Positions 1-6,241 of a stretch of 11,496 nucleotides of DNA are shown here, in pieces. Every line of letters starts with the position of its first letter. Within the stretch, counting starts at the first letter, position 1. The DNA is from DASZZV01 sp035544835 (GTDB lineage: Bacteria > Acidobacteriota > Thermoanaerobaculia > Gp7-AA8): assembly GCA_035544835.1 (NCBI GenBank), contig DASZZV010000050.1:1-11496 (forward strand), read 5' to 3'. The notes beneath the pieces were generated by a model. The model was not told where the DNA came from. It saw only the letters and a list, made by a program, of their open reading frames with translations, and did no database searches. The translations under genes and the position numbers were made by a program.

Positions 1-222
1 GGTTGGTCGAGACCTCTGTACTTCACGATCCTGATCACGCACGTCATGCTGGCCATCACCATATTGCCGTTGGCTCTGGTGACTCTGCGTCGCGGTCTCA
101 AAGGAAGGGTCCCCGAGCATCGACGCATCGCCAAAGTGACGTTCCCCCTCTGGATGTACGTCTCCGTGACCGGCGTGCTGGTCTACTTCTTTCTGTACCA
201 GTGGTTTCCGGCGCGGGGATAG
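1..222 (+). CDS. DUF420-type membrane protein, C-terminal part (5' end outside window)
   Basis: This is the 3' end of a gene read in frame 1, with 73 codons before a TAG stop at 220-222. The visible protein has two hydrophobic stretches, about residues 6-29 (FTILITHVMLAITILPLALV) and 48-67 (LWMYVSVTGVLVYFFLY), joined by a short basic loop containing PEHRRIAK. The pattern of YF-x-ILI-x-H-x-MLA in one helix, a HRRIAK-type loop and LWMYVSVTGV-x-VYF in the next is what I recall for the C-terminal half of DUF420 proteins. These are small multi-pass membrane proteins often found near heme-copper oxidase genes. The histidines in the helix and loop are conserved-looking and may bind heme or metal, but that is inference. 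The neighbours upstream are not visible, so an oxidase context cannot be checked. The family call is fairly good; the function is unknown. Confidence 0.7.
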   Translation, partial: GWSRPLYFTILITHVMLAITILPLALVTLRRGLKGRVPEHRRIAKVTFPLWMYVSVTGVLVYFFLYQWFPARG

Positions 223-230
223 GCACGAAA

Positions 231-258
231 TTGAGAATTGAGAATTGAGAATTGAGAA
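231..258 (+). repeat. Heptameric tandem repeat, 4 units of TTGAGAA
   Basis: Four exact back-to-back copies of TTGAGAA occupy 231-258. The reverse complement of the same heptamer is repeated at 293-316, so the two arrays face each other and form an inverted repeat. The array starts 8 bases after the stop codon of the upstream gene. Confidence 0.9.
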
Positions 259-318
259 AGAACAGAAGCACTCTTTGTTGCCTCTTTTTTCTTTCTCAAT
301 TCTCAATTCTCAATTCGT
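233..318. terminator. Long hairpin between convergent genes; possible bidirectional terminator
   Basis: Bases 235-260 are an exact reverse complement of 291-316 (26 of 26), and two more A-T pairs (261-290, 262-289) extend the stem to 28 bp around a 26-base loop (263-288). The hairpin fills the gap between two converging genes, where a shared terminator would sit. Against that, the stem is AT-rich, built from heptad repeats, and no clear U-run follows the stem on either strand; a T6 run lies at 285-290 next to and partly inside the right arm on the plus strand. The structure is certain; the terminator role is a guess. The rest of 223-321 holds nothing else recognisable. Confidence 0.4.
293..316 (-). 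repeat. Heptameric tandem repeat, inverted copy (about 3.4 units of TTCTCAA)
   Basis: Three full TTCTCAA units plus TTC fill 293-316. This is the reverse complement of the TTGAGAA array at 231-258. It ends 5 bases before the stop codon of the minus-strand RDD gene. Confidence 0.9.
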
Positions 319-321
319 GAG

Positions 322-837
322 TCACCGGACCAGGTAGCAGCGACTGCCCGACATCCGGTCGGGAAGGGACCGCGCTCCCGGCAGCAGCGCAATCAGAAAA
401 CCGAGTCCGCCCGTCAGTGCCGCCAGAATCGTCCCCGCCCAGCGGCGTGCGGCGTTACGGAAGTCGATGGGCGCTCCTGAGACATCGGCCACCCGGAGAT
501 CGAAGATTGCCCCGCCGATCGTCTTGCCCCACACCACCCATGAATAAAGAAAATAGTAGAAGGAGACCAGCAGCACGAAGCCCGCGAAGCCAGACAGCAG
601 AACCCAGTCGCTGAAATTCGACATTGAGAGATCTCGCGCCGGCAGCAGGGGACTCAGCGCCAGTGCCAGAGCGACGAAGAGCGAGAGGTCAGTCAGGAAA
701 GCGAGGGAACGTCGGAACCGCGAAGCCGACTCAAGGGGCGCTCCAACCGAAAGCTGCTCCAGTGCAGGTGCGCTCGCTGCAACTGCTGCCAGGTCGATTG
801 GCCTGAGAAGCTCGATCTCATCGAAACGGGTACCCAT
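322..837 (-). CDS. RDD family membrane protein
   Basis: A protein of about 171 residues. After some 35 hydrophilic residues comes FRRSLAFLTDLSLFVALALAL, matching the R-x-x-A-x-x-x-D opening helix that names the RDD family. A second hydrophobic segment follows at about residues 78-103 (FVLLVSFYYFLYSWVVW), then the family's G-K-T-x-G hallmark (GKTIGGAIFDLRV), and a third segment at about 135-155 before a short polar tail with PDR. Three membrane spans are therefore predicted. RDD proteins are poorly understood; some act in ion or stress-related transport, and nothing here identifies a substrate. GTG (838-840) and ATG (835-837) are adjacent possible starts; I choose ATG, 9 bases from a GGAGG in the GGGAGGG run just upstream. 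The gene lies 51 bp downstream of the TPR gene on the same strand, so the two probably form an operon. Confidence 0.75.
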   Translation of the reverse strand: MGTRFDEIELLRPIDLAAVAASAPALEQLSVGAPLESASRFRRSLAFLTDLSLFVALALALSPLLPARDLSMSNFSDWVLLSGFAGFVLLVSFYYFLYSWVVWGKTIGGAIFDLRVADVSGAPIDFRNAARRWAGTILAALTGGLGFLIALLPGARSLPDRMSGSRCYLVR

Positions 838-888
838 CACTCACTCCCTCCCTAGCCCGCATTTTTCACAAGAGCTAGCGTAGCGCGG

Positions 889-3078
889 TCAGCGCAACGG
901 CAGATACTTTACATAAGTTTTATACAGCAGATCCCTGGCCTGGCTGTCGTATCTGACTGCCAGGTCATGACTTTTCTGGGCTATCTCGTCATTCGGATTG
1001 TTGGCCAGGACTTTCTCGAACTCGGCGGCAGCATCCTTCACACGTTCCTCGACGAGGGCATTCCGTCCGAGGTCGAAGTGAGCGTCGGAGAGGAGCTGCT
1101 TGATGTTGGGGCTGGCCGGATCCTGAACCTGCAACCCCTCCAGATCGACGATGGCCTGCGCGTAGTTTCCTTCCCTGAAAAGAACCCTTGCGGCATCGAG
1201 TTTCGCGACCTGCTGCGTGGCGCTCGAGAACATCGTGCTGGCGTCACTGGGCAACTGCTGAATGGTCGAGGCGCGCTCGAAGGCCTGCTTGGCGGCTACG
1301 TAGTCGTGGGTCTCGAAAGCATTTTTCCCGGCAGCGATGAGATCCGCGAAGACCTGGCCTGCCGGGCGGCCATCGATCATTCCGGCGGTCTCGGATTTCT
1401 TGTTTTTGAGGTCGGCGATCATCTCCAGGGCGCGATCATGCTGCGGGTCCTCAGGCTTGATTGCTGCCAGAAGGCCGATAGCCTGGTCATACTTGCCCCT
1501 TTTGGCCAGAGCCTGCGCCTGGGTGAAGGCGGCCTGCGTCGCGGCAGGATCGAAGCTCTGTCGCGAGCCGAAAATCTTCGAATAGCCAAAGTATCCTGCA
1601 ACGCCGAGAAGAATCACGACCACGGCTCCAGCAAGCAGAGGTAGCGGCGGCGATTTTTTCGGTCGGGCATTCGCGGCTACGGCCGCCGTAGGAGTCGAGG
1701 TCAGCTTTCCTTTGACTGGTGTCGCCCGCCCTTCCCCGAGTGAGGGTGGAACGAGGATCTCCTGAGACGGGGAGGATGAGAAATCGTCCTCGAAAAGATC
1801 GTCGCTAGCCGGCCGGTGCGCAGATGGCTGCGGGATCTGCGGCGAGCCGGCGGGCGTCGCTCTCTCGTTGAGCTTCTCGACGTATTCGTTGGCGTTGAAG
1901 TTGTGCGGATCGAGCTTGAGGACTTCCTCGAACTTCCGGCGGGCGTTGTCGTAGTCCTTCTTCTCGTAGGCCAGCGTGGCCGCCACGACCATCTCTTCTA
2001 CGCGCTGATCGATCTCGATGCGTCTGGTCCGCGCCTTCTCAATACGTTCCGAGGCCTGCTCATTGGTAACGTCGATCAAAAAGATCCGCGACCAGAGATC
2101 GATCGCTTTCTGATACTCCCCCTTGGCTTGAGCTTCGTCGCCCTCCGTCAGGTAGTGACTAATTTTCTGCTGATCCTCAGGAGAGACATCGACCGATGCA
2201 GTCGTGAAGTCGAAGGTCGATGAGGCATCCACGGTCGGTTGCACGTTTGAGACGACCGGGGGTGCCTGAGGCTCGCCGAAGGAGAAACCACCTAACTCGG
2301 CGTCGGGTTTCTGCTCTTCCTCGAACGTGAACCCGAAGTCCGAGGCCGGGGCCGCTGTGGATGCCGGCGGCGCTGCTGGAGCCGGTGTGTCGACGACAAA
2401 GGACGAGGAAAAATCAAAACCGGCAGTAGTCCCGGCGGTCGGTGCCACGACCGGTGGCGCCCCGAAGGGGTCGGCAGAACCTGCCGCAGGGCTCGCAAAA
2501 CTTCCCGCAAACGGATTCGTGGCCGGTGCTGCCGGCGCCGGCTCTGAGACTCCCTCGAAGAGTCGAGCGACCTCGAGAACCTGAGGATGGGTCTCGTCGA
2601 GCGATCGAGCCTTATTCAAAGCCGTTCCGGCCGCGGTCCGATTTCCGTTGGCGAGGTGCGTGCGGGCCGATTGAGCGAACTGCTCCACAAAGGGAGCCGC
2701 CTCGACCCGCTCCCGCGCCTCGTTCGCGATCGACTGGGCTTCTTCGTTTGCGAAGTCCTCGCGCAGGATCTCCGAACAGATATCCATCGCCTTCGGAAAG
2801 TCGCGGTTCCCCAAAGCGCCGCGGGCCTCGTCCAGCCTGGGATTGCCGCCATCCGAGGGAAGGAGATTGTCCACATCAATAGGTGCTGATGGATTCCGCA
2901 CCTTGTCCATCAATTTCCTGGCAGGATCAAAAAGAGGATCCATTTTCTGGAGGAGGTCGCATCCAGCAGCGACCTCTTCATTGCGACCCTGCTTGTAGAG
3001 GACCAGGGTTTGGCGAAACGTCGAAATGACGCGTTCACGAACTTCTGACGGCAGCGAAGCATTGCCCGGATATGTCAT
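889..3078 (-). CDS. TPR-repeat protein with internal membrane segment and Phe-rich linker
   Basis: A 729-residue protein with no N-terminal signal peptide. Residues about 1-175 are helical TPR-like repeats (for example ARGALGNRDFPKAMDICSEI). Residues about 177-299 are a low-complexity Pro/Ala linker with recurring Phe motifs (NPFAGSF, GFDFSSSF, FGFTFEEE, GGFSFGE, FDF). A second TPR block (about 300-406) includes EKKDYDNARRKFEEVLKLDP. An acidic/Ser linker with DDLFEDDF leads to one transmembrane helix at about 481-501 (LAGAVVVILLGVAGYFGY). Residues about 510-729 are further TPRs (RGKYDQAIGLLAAI, EGNYAQAIVDLEGL, ERVKDAAAEFEKVL). With Lys/Arg before the helix (RPKKSPP), the first 475 residues should be cytoplasmic and the last 225 periplasmic. 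It is probably a scaffold or adaptor; no partner can be named. ATG start at 3076-3078 has only a weak purine-rich upstream site. It is probably co-transcribed with the downstream RDD gene. Confidence 0.8.
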   Translation of the reverse strand: MTYPGNASLPSEVRERVISTFRQTLVLYKQGRNEEVAAGCDLLQKMDPLFDPARKLMDKVRNPSAPIDVDNLLPSDGGNPRLDEARGALGNRDFPKAMDICSEILREDFANEEAQSIANEARERVEAAPFVEQFAQSARTHLANGNRTAAGTALNKARSLDETHPQVLEVARLFEGVSEPAPAAPATNPFAGSFASPAAGSADPFGAPPVVAPTAGTTAGFDFSSSFVVDTPAPAAPPASTAAPASDFGFTFEEEQKPDAELGGFSFGEPQAPPVVSNVQPTVDASSTFDFTTASVDVSPEDQQKISHYLTEGDEAQAKGEYQKAIDLWSRIFLIDVTNEQASERIEKARTRRIEIDQRVEEMVVAATLAYEKKDYDNARRKFEEVLKLDPHNFNANEYVEKLNERATPAGSPQIPQPSAHRPASDDLFEDDFSSSPSQEILVPPSLGEGRATPVKGKLTSTPTAAVAANARPKKSPPLPLLAGAVVVILLGVAGYFGYSKIFGSRQSFDPAATQAAFTQAQALAKRGKYDQAIGLLAAIKPEDPQHDRALEMIADLKNKKSETAGMIDGRPAGQVFADLIAAGKNAFETHDYVAAKQAFERASTIQQLPSDASTMFSSATQQVAKLDAARVLFREGNYAQAIVDLEGLQVQDPASPNIKQLLSDAHFDLGRNALVEERVKDAAAEFEKVLANNPNDEIAQKSHDLAVRYDSQARDLLYKTYVKYLPLR

Positions 3079-3112
3079 TCAAACTCGCTTATCTTCTTTG
3101 AGAACCTGCGAA

Positions 3113-3118
3113 ATTATA
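3113..3118 (-). promoter_or_regulatory. Probable -10 element for the TPR-RDD operon
   Basis: The minus strand reads a perfect TATAAT here, about 35 bases upstream of the TPR start codon, giving a leader of roughly 28 bases. I see no good TTGACA-like -35 at the normal spacing, so support comes from the -10 match and position only. Confidence 0.4.
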
Positions 3119-3144
3119 ACAAAGGGGAGGAGTGGCACCCGTCT

Positions 3145-3150
3145 TATACT
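3145..3150 (+). promoter_or_regulatory. Possible -10 element for ridA
   Basis: TATACT, one mismatch from consensus, lies 48 bases before the ridA start codon in the divergent spacer. No convincing -35 is seen. The same hexamer in a similar T-rich setting (TTATACTC) appears upstream of the thioredoxin gene at 6269-6274. Confidence 0.3.
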
Positions 3151-3198
3151 CCGCCTCGCGGCCTCCCGCAGCGTTCATTTCCACAGAAGGAGATTCTC

Positions 3199-3591
3199 AT
3201 GCACTACTTCGCCACCGACGACGCTCCCAGGGCGATCGGCCCTTACTCTCAAGCCGTAAGGCGGGGAACAACCATCTACACCTCAGGGCAGATACCGCTC
3301 GACCCAACGACTGGAAAACTCGCCGAGGGGGATTTTGATACGAAAGCGCGTCGCGTTTTCAAGAATCTCGAGGCCGTTCTGGCCGCTGCCGGTGCCGGCT
3401 TTGACGACGTCGTGAAAGCGACGGTGTATCTTTCCGATCTGGCCAATTTCCAGGCGCTGAACGCAATTTACGCCGAGTACTTCGGATCCCACAAACCGGC
3501 CCGAAGCACGGTTGGCGTGGCGCAACTGCCGATGAATGCTCCAGTGGAGATCGATCTGATTGCCGAACTGAAAGACAGCCGGCAGGTATAG
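3199..3591 (+). CDS. ridA: RidA family enamine/imine deaminase
   Basis: A 130-residue protein, the usual RidA (YjgF/YER057c/UK114) length. RidA proteins form trimers that hydrolyse reactive 2-aminoacrylate and related enamines/imines made by PLP enzymes, preventing damage to those enzymes. Visible signatures are IGPYSQA at 13-19 with the conserved Tyr16, SGQIPLDP at 29-36, and the PARST motif at 100-104. Arg102 corresponds to the catalytic Arg105 of Escherichia coli RidA, and Glu117 sits 15 residues later as Glu120 does there. The position of E. coli Cys107 is Thr104 here, a common change. The ATG at 3199 is preceded by AAGGAG at 3187-3192 with 6-base spacing, an ideal ribosome-binding site. 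The gene appears to stand alone: it is divergent from the TPR gene, and a repeat region separates it from the metalloprotease gene downstream. Confidence 0.95.
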   Translation: MHYFATDDAPRAIGPYSQAVRRGTTIYTSGQIPLDPTTGKLAEGDFDTKARRVFKNLEAVLAAAGAGFDDVVKATVYLSDLANFQALNAIYAEYFGSHKPARSTVGVAQLPMNAPVEIDLIAELKDSRQV

Positions 3592-3646
3592 CAGCTCTTT
3601 TCTCGTCTGGTTTCTTCCCATTAATTCACAAACCCCGAATGCTTCA

Positions 3647-3763
3647 GCGTAGGGCCGCCCGGCGTGCGGCCGGTATCTTCGGTAGCTCCACACCAACCGC
3701 GGTTCACGCTGAACGTTGTTTCCCGCGGCGATGGTATCGGCCGCACGCCGTGCGGCCCTACGC
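3647..3763. repeat. REP-like inverted pair of palindromes (BIME/REPIN-like)
   Basis: Bases 3647-3672 and 3738-3763 are inverted copies of each other with 25 of 26 matches. Each arm is also a foldback: the right arm has an exact 8-bp stem with a 3-base loop (GGCCGCAC, GCC, GTGCGGCC at 3739-3757), and the left arm has the same stem with one mismatch. The 65 bases between the arms are less structured. Two inverted palindromic units with a short spacer between genes is the layout of REP doublets. Such elements are usually mobilised in trans by a RAYT (IS200-like) transposase; none is in this window. Confidence 0.75.
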
Positions 3764-3887
3764 ATCCCTCCGCGGAGACCATGGGCTCGCATTTCTCACG
3801 CGCGAAGCAACACGATCGGCTTCCAATATCAAAAACCATGTGAGGAAATCGGACTTACAGGCCCAGAGGGAATTGCTAGCTGGCTGT

Positions 3888-3909
3888 CTAAGTTATTTAT
3901 GGCACTTAG
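3888..3909 (+). other. Small hairpin in the leader of the metalloprotease gene
   Basis: CTAAGT at 3888-3893 pairs exactly with ACTTAG at 3904-3909 around a 10-base loop; two flanking G-U pairs could extend it. It lies in the AT-richer stretch 3777-3959 between the REP pair and the probable start codon. Apart from this hairpin I see nothing definite in that stretch: no tRNA, no known riboswitch pattern and no clear promoter. Confidence 0.3.
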
Positions 3910-3959
3910 GTTGCTACTCAGTCTTATTGCCTGACGTTTTACTCGGAGCGACCGTCCCC

Positions 3960-5213
3960 TTGAGAAAAATCCTCATAATCTGCGGCACCCTCATCGCCTT
4001 GACCGGCTCGGTCGATGCGTCCACCAGGCTTACCTACTCCGTCAACGGAAAGCCGACGCCGCTTTATTGGGCTGAGGGTTCCTTCCCTCTGCACTACTCA
4101 ATCGATGCGCGGATTGCGGCCATGAGTGGCGGACAGGGCGAAATTGAGCGCTCCTTCGATGCCTGGGTGAGCGATGACACGCAGGTGCGATTCCAGTTCG
4201 ACGGGATCAAGTCAAGCGCAGCAAAGGAAGACAAAGCCAACATCGTCTCGATCGCCGACGATCTCTTCAAGGACAGTGGTTTCATCGCCTACACCACCAC
4301 GTGGTTCGACGACAGCGGTGCGATCCGCGAGGCTGACATTCAAGTCGATACGAAAGCCAGGGTCGATGGCTATTCACTGCTGAGCCTCGTCGAGCATGAG
4401 GTCGGTCATTTCCTCGGTCTGGATCACTCGGCAATCATCTCCTCCATCATGTATCCCTATGTCGCCGCGCAGGGCGCCACGGCCCTCGACAGTGACGATC
4501 GGATCGCTATGGCAACGCTGTACCCTCGCGCCTCCACCGCGCCCAGAGCCACAATTCGGGGAGAGATCGACGACTCCAACGGTCCGATCTTCGGAGCCCA
4601 GGTCGTCGCTATCAACGACAAGGGAATCGCGACGGCGAGTGCTCTGACCGACCACAGCGGTCGCTACTCTCTGAAGGGGCTGCCTGCAGGGAAGTATCGC
4701 ATCTATACCGAGCCGCTCGATGGCCCGGTCGAAATGCGTAATCTCTCCGGCGTTTTTCAGGCAGGACGCAACTCGAGTTTCCGGACTCAGTTTCTGCCCG
4801 ACAATGTGCTTGTCGATGTCGCTCCGGGAGGGGTTCGGGATGTGAACACCATCCGCATCGACGGCCCTCCTGCAACGCTCAATCCTCGCTGGGTCGGAGT
4901 TTTCGCTGCCGGAACGCCGGATGTGAAGCTCGGAACGACCGCGGTGCGACTGAGCCCCGGCGGGACGATGAACATCGCCGTCGGAGGCGACGGATTCGTC
5001 AGTGGCATGACGACCTTCGAAACGAGCAATCCCGGTATCGTACGAGTCTCAGACTTCCAGTACGGCTCGAACTACATTTATGCGACCTTCAAGGTCGCCG
5101 TCGATGCGACCCCCGGCTCGGCCGTTGTTTTCGTGAAGAGCGGGAACGAGATATCGACCCTTTCCGGGGCCCTCGATCTCATCGCGCCGGCGCGCCGGCG
5201 CGCCGCTCGATAA
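3960..5213 (+). CDS. Secreted matrixin-type zinc metalloprotease with carboxypeptidase-regulatory-like domain
   Basis: With a TTG start at 3960 the protein has 417 residues and begins with a signal peptide (MRKILIICGTLIALTGSVDA, likely cut before Ser21). The catalytic domain carries HEVGHFLGLDH at 146-156, the HExxHxxGxxH zinc motif of metzincins, followed by the Met-turn SIMYP with Met164, as in M10 matrixins. Residues about 196-265 (TIRGEIDDSNGPIFGAQV through GKYRIYTEP) resemble a CarboxypepD_reg beta-sandwich, and the remaining 150 residues look like an Ig/IPT-type beta domain. No C-terminal membrane anchor or sorting signal is seen, so release to the periplasm or outside is likely. The reading frame is open back to 3639, but that part crosses the REP repeats and has an improbable Arg-rich composition, so I reject it. 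A GGAG at 3945-3948 is 11 bases from the TTG, rather far. The 3' end overlaps convergent rsmA by 35 bp. Substrate unknown. Confidence 0.8.
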   Translation: MRKILIICGTLIALTGSVDASTRLTYSVNGKPTPLYWAEGSFPLHYSIDARIAAMSGGQGEIERSFDAWVSDDTQVRFQFDGIKSSAAKEDKANIVSIADDLFKDSGFIAYTTTWFDDSGAIREADIQVDTKARVDGYSLLSLVEHEVGHFLGLDHSAIISSIMYPYVAAQGATALDSDDRIAMATLYPRASTAPRATIRGEIDDSNGPIFGAQVVAINDKGIATASALTDHSGRYSLKGLPAGKYRIYTEPLDGPVEMRNLSGVFQAGRNSSFRTQFLPDNVLVDVAPGGVRDVNTIRIDGPPATLNPRWVGVFAAGTPDVKLGTTAVRLSPGGTMNIAVGGDGFVSGMTTFETSNPGIVRVSDFQYGSNYIYATFKVAVDATPGSAVVFVKSGNEISTLSGALDLIAPARRRAAR

Positions 5214-5988
5214 GTTCAGCCAGCCTGTCGAACTGCTGGAGCGACATCTCCTCGGCCCGACCCGTCGCCAGCAGCGACGCTTCCTCGATTAGCTCGGCTA
5301 CCTCCGTTCTCCCCAGGCCCTTGTAGCCGGTGAGATTGTTCAGCAGGTTCTTGCGCCGCATCTGAAAGGAACGCGAGATGAGGGTGACAAGTTCATCGCG
5401 ATTTGTGGCAAGGTCCGGCCTCGCCGGCGTCAGGATGATGACGGCACTTCGGACTTTGGGTCGCGGGTGAAATGATCCTGGCTCGAGCACGAGCAGGATT
5501 CTCGCCGTCGCGAACATCTGCACGAACAGCGTGAGGAAGCCGTACGCATCGTCTCCTGCCTGAGCCACCATTCGGTCGGCGACCTCCTTCTGCACCATGA
5601 AGACGCCCAACCTGCAACCTTCCGCGCTGATCACCCGTCGAATAATAGGAGTGGCGACGTTGTAGGGCAGATTGCCGACTGCACAAAACGGCTCGGCAGG
5701 AAGGGGGACGGTTGTTGCATCCGCGTTGACGATCTCCAGAGAAGCATCTGGAACGGCCTGGCGCAGGCGCTCGATGAGGCTGGTGTCGATCTCGATGGCC
5801 GTCACTCTGCGTCCCAGCTTGACGAGCTCCCGGGTCAGGACGCCTTCGCCAGGACCAATCTCCAGAATCTCGACGCCGTCGCATTTCGAGACAGCCTCGA
5901 TGATCCGGTTCACCGCTCCCGGATTTCGGAGGAAGTTCTGTCCCCATTTCTTCTGGGGCCGGTGTCGGGTGTCGGGTGATTGTGACAA
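5179..5988 (-). CDS. rsmA: 16S rRNA (adenine1518-N6/adenine1519-N6)-dimethyltransferase
   Basis: A 269-residue KsgA/RsmA protein, which dimethylates two adjacent adenines in the 3'-end hairpin of 16S rRNA using S-adenosylmethionine during late 30S assembly. All expected motifs are present: GQNFL at 16-20, the SAM-binding EIGPGEG at 43-49, EID at 66-68, Asp90, the catalytic NLPYN at 106-110, FHPRPKVRS at 173-181, and the C-terminal RRKNLLNNL at 211-219. The start is TTG at 5986-5988, supported by GGAGG 6 bases upstream; no ATG lies between it and the conserved core. The first residues SPDTRHRPQ are encoded partly by a GGGTGTC heptad array, so the N-terminus seems to have absorbed repeat DNA. 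The gene is divergent from the thioredoxin operon and converges on, and overlaps, the metalloprotease gene. Confidence 0.96.
   Translation of the reverse strand: MSQSPDTRHRPQKKWGQNFLRNPGAVNRIIEAVSKCDGVEILEIGPGEGVLTRELVKLGRRVTAIEIDTSLIERLRQAVPDASLEIVNADATTVPLPAEPFCAVGNLPYNVATPIIRRVISAEGCRLGVFMVQKEVADRMVAQAGDDAYGFLTLFVQMFATARILLVLEPGSFHPRPKVRSAVIILTPARPDLATNRDELVTLISRSFQMRRKNLLNNLTGYKGLGRTEVAELIEEASLLATGRAEEMSLQQFDRLAELIERRAGAPAR
5183..5202. repeat. 20-bp perfect GC palindrome in overlapping gene ends
   Basis: The sequence CGCGCCGGCGCGCCGGCGCG equals its own reverse complement. It sits inside the 35-bp overlap of the metalloprotease and rsmA 3' ends and encodes the Arg/Ala/Pro tails of both proteins (APARRRAAR and RRAGAPAR). 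It could form a strong hairpin in either transcript and slow or end transcription from both sides, but there is no U-run. Confidence 0.6.
5961..5978 (-). repeat. Short heptad repeat in the rsmA 5' coding region (GGGTGTC on the plus strand)
   Basis: About 2.6 units with a 7-base period (plus strand GGTGTCGGGTGTCGGGTG). It falls inside codons 4-10 of rsmA, which therefore encode SPDTRHR. It is short, so its link with the other heptad arrays rests on the shared period. Confidence 0.6.
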
Positions 5989-5994
5989 TGCGGG

Positions 5995-5999
5995 CCTCC
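5995..5999 (-). promoter_or_regulatory. Ribosome-binding site fixing the TTG start of rsmA
   Basis: The minus strand reads GGAGG followed by 6 bases and TTG. This strong site decides in favour of the TTG codon at 5986-5988. Confidence 0.7.
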
Positions 6000-6019
6000 G
6001 GTGTTGGCGTTATGTTTGA

Positions 6020-6034
6020 TAGCTTCTAGCTTCT
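6020..6034 (-). repeat. Heptad repeat, inverted copy (TAGCTTC units)
   Basis: Two TAGCTTC units plus one base, the reverse complement of the GAAGCTA units at 6338-6372. Further in, GCTTTTAGC at 6047-6055 is the reverse complement of GCTAAAAGC at 6345-6353. Together with the right-hand array these bracket the structured region as inverted ends. Confidence 0.75.
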
Positions 6035-6052
6035 GGATAGCTCGTTGCTTTT

Positions 6053-6210
6053 AGCCCCGTAGGGGTGTTTGGATTGCTTCGAGAGAGGTACGAGCCCCGG
6101 GAGGGGCGATTGACTGGAACCTTCAATCGCCCCTCCGGGGCTCGCACTACCTTCGATCGATCGACCCCAGGACTTCGTCCTGGGCTATTCTCAAACGCCC
6201 CTACGGGGCT
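6053..6210. repeat. Nested palindromic element with three stems (three-way-junction fold)
   Basis: Outer stem: 6053-6071 pairs with 6192-6210 over 19 positions, 18 exact and one T-G. Inside it, 6091-6113 pairs with 6123-6144 around a 9-base loop, with a single extra G as the only flaw. A third hairpin at 6166-6184 (CCCAGGAC, TTC, GTCCTGGG) is perfect. The four arms of the first two stems share a core of GCCCC-N3 or N4-GGGG, so each arm is itself a small palindrome. This is a REP-like cluster or a structured RNA. The one T-G pair is a G-U wobble on the plus strand but an A-C mismatch on the minus strand, mildly favouring plus-strand transcription. No transposase is nearby. Confidence 0.7.
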
Positions 6211-6241
6211 GTGAAGAAAACTCATACGGGCTTTAAAAGAT

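Noticed and set aside
3..248. Open frame with an ATG-like start overlapping the first gene
   Set aside because: A different frame of the same DNA gives a good DUF420-like membrane protein; this one is His/Arg/Ser-rich with no motif.
967..1644. 225-codon plus-strand open frame opposite the TPR gene
   Set aside because: It is the complement of a well supported coding region; its protein shows no domain and no ribosome-binding site, as expected of a GC-rich antisense shadow.
3283..3792. 169-codon minus-strand open frame opposite ridA and the REP pair
   Set aside because: It covers the complement of ridA and repeat DNA, and its sequence has no family features.
3639..3959. N-terminal extension of the metalloprotease reading frame by 107 codons
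   Set aside because: It runs through the REP-like palindromes, is Arg-rich and unlike any export signal, while a normal signal peptide starts at the in-frame TTG at 3960.
3777..3959. Riboswitch or small RNA gene ahead of the metalloprotease
   Set aside because: Only one 6-bp hairpin is convincing, and I could not match it to any known riboswitch or tRNA pattern.
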